Origin: DTU015 sp964406505
GTDB lineage: Bacteria > Bacillota > Sulfobacillia > Fermentithermobacillales > Fermentithermobacillaceae
DNA length: 53,506 nt
Direction of reading: 5' to 3'
NCBI GenBank assembly: GCA_964406505.1
Contig: CAYORX010000012.1
Span: 1 to 53,506, forward strand
The notes under the pieces were generated by a model. It searched no databases and was not told where the DNA came from. It saw only the letters and a list, made by a program, of their open reading frames with translations. Of this stretch, positions 51,344 through 53,506 are shown one piece after another. Made by a program: the position numbers and the translations under genes. Position 1 is the stretch's first letter. Each line of letters opens with the position of its first letter.

Positions 51344-52045
51344 TTGCATAATTTGCTTTTAGGCATTGCGGTTATTTTCTTAAAGATTTTTCAAAGTTGT
51401 TACGGATATCTTGCCGGTAATCACTTTCCACAGCCACTTTCTAAATCAGACGAAAAATATTATTTGGATAAGCTTAAAAATGGGGATGTTGATAGCAGAA
51501 ATGTGCTAATCGAACATAATTTGAGATTAGTAGCTCATATTGTAAAAAAGTTTGATCCTGTTTCTCAAGATATTGGAGATTATATATCAATTGGCAGTAT
51601 AGGGCTTGTAAAAGCCATCGATACCTATCGTCAGGATAAGGGCACTAGATTGGCTACCTATGCTTCTAAGTGTATCGAAAACGAAATTCTTATGCATTTG
51701 CGGGCGGCAAAAAAGACAAGGCGTGAAATTCACTTGTTTGAGCCTTTGGTCGTAGATTCTGACAATGGGGAAGTATCGTACTTTGACATAGCAAGAGATC
51801 AAGAACCTGATATTGCTGACGTAGTAACAACTAAGGTGCAAGCCGAAAGTGTTCTTGCTCAATTTGATATTTTGGATGATAAAGAAAGAGAAGTATTGCG
51901 ATTTCGATATGGGCTTGATGGTAACTTTCGAAAAACTCAGCGGGAAATCGCTAAAAACCTGGGAATTTCCCGTTCTTATGTCAGTCGAATAGAGAAGAGG
52001 GCGCTAAATAAGCTTGCTAAAGTATGCAAATATTATGCTACGTAG
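51344..52045 (+). CDS. sigK: RNA polymerase sigma-K factor (pro-sigma-K)
   Basis: The protein has 233 residues. Hydrophobic pro-sequence LLLGIAVIFLKIF precedes the sigma core. Region 2: YLDKLKNGDVDSRNVLIEHNLRLVAHIVKKF and DYISIGSIGLVKAIDTYRQDKGTRLATYASKCIENEILMHLRAAKK (in parts); region 4: LDDKEREVLRFRYGL and TQREIAKNLGISRSYVSRIEKRAL. The match is to SigK, the late mother-cell sigma factor, with no interruption of the gene. TTG start after CGGAGGG. It should require processing by a SpoIVFB-type protease. Confidence 0.92.
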   Translation: MHNLLLGIAVIFLKIFQSCYGYLAGNHFPQPLSKSDEKYYLDKLKNGDVDSRNVLIEHNLRLVAHIVKKFDPVSQDIGDYISIGSIGLVKAIDTYRQDKGTRLATYASKCIENEILMHLRAAKKTRREIHLFEPLVVDSDNGEVSYFDIARDQEPDIADVVTTKVQAESVLAQFDILDDKEREVLRFRYGLDGNFRKTQREIAKNLGISRSYVSRIEKRALNKLAKVCKYYAT

Positions 52046-52162
52046 TTTTTGGGTTAATCATGTCCGGTTTGCTTGATTTATATTTCTCCCTATGGTATCC
52101 CTTACTAAACACGATTAACGATTAAATGGGGTTGACAAAACAGGAGGGGGTGTTTATCTCAC

Positions 52163-52702
52163 GTGCTAAATAGTATAATATGTAAACCTAGATCAATTAG
52201 ACAGGTTTTAGCCCCATCCTTACGGTTAGAAAAAATTTACGATCTATCTTTCAAGTGGTTAAAGGACCGGGCAATTACATCAGTTGTAACGGATCTTGAC
52301 AACACTCTTGTGCCGTGGAGGGATTATACAGTAGGTGATGATTTAGTCGAGTGGTTTAACTCGTTGCATGCGCACAATTTTAAAACTTTAATCCTTACGA
52401 ATGCTAGACCGGCACCGACTATAGTTGAACTGTCACGTGTTTTAAATACTAAATTGGTAATTGGGGCAAAGAAACCAGTTTCACGCAGTTTTAGACGGGC
52501 CCTTGAGCTCCTCGGTTCTGAACCCCATGAAACTTGTGTTATCGGAGATCAAATTTTTACAGACGTACTTGGAGGCAATCTAATAGGATGTCATACGATT
52601 TTGGTTGAACGTATTGCTCGCAAAGAGTTTGCAGGTACCAAAATCATAAGATTATTTGAAAAGATAGCGAAAAAATATATAGGTATGAAAATTCAAAACT
52701 AA
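52163..52702 (+). CDS. YqeG family HAD-type phosphatase
   Basis: The protein has 179 residues. HAD motif I is VVTDLDNTLVPWRD (nucleophile Asp), motif II LILTNARP, and motif III/IV CVIGDQIFTDVLGGNLIGC. The YqeG family (HAD IIIA) often precedes aroE/yqeH in Bacilli; here it sits between SigK and a LuxR-type regulator. GTG 52163 has GGAGGGGG about 12 bases upstream, a long spacing. Confidence 0.88.
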   Translation: MLNSIICKPRSIRQVLAPSLRLEKIYDLSFKWLKDRAITSVVTDLDNTLVPWRDYTVGDDLVEWFNSLHAHNFKTLILTNARPAPTIVELSRVLNTKLVIGAKKPVSRSFRRALELLGSEPHETCVIGDQIFTDVLGGNLIGCHTILVERIARKEFAGTKIIRLFEKIAKKYIGMKIQN

Positions 52703-52716
52703 GAACGTTTTGTACT

Positions 52717-52767
52717 AGTCTTATCTTACCGCGATTATTTTCGATAACTAAGATAAGACTTTTTTTG
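52717..52767 (+). terminator. Strong terminator immediately before the LuxR-type gene
   Basis: AGTCTTATCTTA (52717-52728) pairs exactly with TAAGATAAGACT (52749-52760), followed by seven T residues. The T-tract runs directly into TGGGGGC, the ribosome site of the gene at 52778. An AT-rich 12-bp stem with a 20-base loop. Upstream transcription must stop here, or the hairpin may act as an attenuator for the regulator gene. Confidence 0.85.
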
Positions 52768-52777
52768 GGGGCATTTC

Positions 52778-53461
52778 ATGCTTAATATTTTAATCGCGGT
52801 AGAAAAACCTTTATTATGTAAGGGATTCAAAGCTCTATTTCACGACAATAAAGATATACGTTTGTGGTATGCAGATTCAATCGACTCAAAACCTCAATTA
52901 GGTAATCCATCTAGTTATGATGTCATTGTATTTTCCGGCAGCAATGTAGATAGGCGTTCTATACACGAAAAAATTGCGACTTTAAAAGAAAAGCATTCTG
53001 AATCCAACTTTGTATTAATTGGCGGAAATTTACGATTTTCTAGCGTTGTTGAATTATGCAAGGTGGGGGTATTAGCCTTTGTTGATGAGCATGCAACTAA
53101 TGAACAAATTTCTAGCGCCGTTTTAGCCGCATCGCGAAATGACCTATATTTATCATCATCAATGGTCGGGCGATTAAGGTCTTCGGACTCATTGAGTTTG
53201 GATGCCATGCTTAAAGACATTGATGTCACGTTTTCAGATATAAATCGGCTTAGTGAAAGAGAGTTGGAGATAATAAAACTGGTTGCTCGCGGAATGTCAA
53301 ACAGGGCTATCGCGGAAAATCTTTTTATCAGTGAAAAAACCGTGAAGAATCATCTTTATAATGTCTTTCCGAAGTTAGGTGTTCGTGACAGAACACAAGC
53401 GGTTATGGCAGTTGTTAAAGGCCTTTTGTCATACGAATATGAGGCTTTTGGTTCTACATAA
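52778..53461 (+). CDS. LuxR/NarL-type regulator with degenerate receiver domain
   Basis: The protein has 227 residues. The N-terminal receiver-like fold lacks the phosphoacceptor: the position after YDVIVF is Ser53, not Asp, and the acidic pocket (IAVEKPLL) and the conserved Lys are also replaced. The C-terminal LuxR helix-turn-helix is intact: LSERELEIIKLVARGMSNRAIAENLFISEKTVKNHLYNVFPKLGV (in parts LSERELEIIKLVARG and SEKTVKNHLYNVFPKLGV). It may be controlled by a ligand or protein instead of phosphorylation. ATG after GGGGGC. No histidine kinase is within the window. Confidence 0.85.
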   Translation: MLNILIAVEKPLLCKGFKALFHDNKDIRLWYADSIDSKPQLGNPSSYDVIVFSGSNVDRRSIHEKIATLKEKHSESNFVLIGGNLRFSSVVELCKVGVLAFVDEHATNEQISSAVLAASRNDLYLSSSMVGRLRSSDSLSLDAMLKDIDVTFSDINRLSERELEIIKLVARGMSNRAIAENLFISEKTVKNHLYNVFPKLGVRDRTQAVMAVVKGLLSYEYEAFGST

Positions 53462-53506
53462 TGGTTGACTTGATCACGATAACAATAGTGATACGAAAAA
53501 GTTGCC

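Noticed and set aside
1..53506. CRISPR arrays, tRNA or rRNA genes, insertion sequences and prophage genes
   Set aside because: No regularly spaced repeats, cloverleaf structures, transposase motifs or phage structural genes were found on either strand.

Overview
The window looks like a low-GC chromosomal segment of an anaerobic, endospore-forming Bacillota (Clostridia-like) bacterium. The evidence is pro-sigma-K with no interrupting element, a SleB-like lytic enzyme followed by a YpeB-like protein, CotF-type coat proteins, rubrerythrin, many strong GGAGG ribosome sites with TTG/GTG starts, an S-box riboswitch, a monoderm Tad pilus with no secretin, and the block alaS-ireB-ruvX-DUF1292-mltG. 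I found no tRNA, rRNA, insertion sequence, phage or CRISPR array.

Layout. 1-1087 (minus) is the N-terminal part of an exported SLH-domain protein that runs off the left edge. 1176-7069 (plus) is a Tad/Flp pilus operon (CpaB, CpaE, CpaF, TadB, TadC, Flp pilin, two TadE/TadG-like pseudopilins) behind a long leader that can fold the first Shine-Dalgarno into a hairpin. 7176-8437 (minus) holds rubrerythrin and a Cys-rich YkgJ-like protein. 8627-10525 is an ABC-F ATPase. 10582-12950 (minus) holds two paralogous amidohydrolases. 13103-14314 is a membrane-anchored polysaccharide deacetylase. 14485-16954 is an ArsR/SmtB-type sensor and a Zn/Cd-type P1B ATPase with a clear operator, followed by a Ca2+-type P2 ATPase.

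19833-22137 (minus) is a pair of Cys-rich redox proteins (an FAD oxidoreductase and a PyrK-like electron-transfer protein). 22316-26765 holds a Na/Pi cotransporter-PhoU fusion, UppP, an L,D-transpeptidase and a degenerate subtilase-like exported protein. 26777-29092 (minus) is FtsK/SpoIIIE. Then come a corrinoid adenosyltransferase, an unknown coiled-coil protein and DNA polymerase IV. 31782-34323 is an S-box-controlled methionine transporter (MetN without its usual regulatory domain, MetI, MetQ).

34580-43343 is a housekeeping block: proS, alaS, ireB, then a rhomboid protease and a class V fructose-1,6-bisphosphatase/aldolase inserted into the usually tight cluster, then ruvX, a DUF1292 gene and mltG. 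43425-46718 is a spore block: SleB-like, YpeB-like, a short CotF-like protein and a CotF protein with a Trp/Gln/Gly/Ser-rich repeat tail. 46760-53461 holds a glycosyltransferase (minus), a class B penicillin-binding protein, a TPR protein fused to a CofE-like F420 glutamyl-ligase domain, pro-sigma-K, a YqeG-type HAD phosphatase and a LuxR-type regulator with a degenerate receiver.

The main themes are cell envelope and sporulation (pilus, SLH, deacetylase, UppP, L,D-transpeptidase, MltG, PBP, SleB/YpeB, coat proteins, SigK), metal and phosphate transport, and redox metabolism. The most unusual items are the pilus-operon leader, the TPR-CofE fusion, the Cys-rich FAD/PyrK pair, the subtilase-like protein that seems to lack part of its catalytic set, the repetitive Trp-rich coat protein, and the FBPase/rhomboid insertion with a relic of a second gene start.
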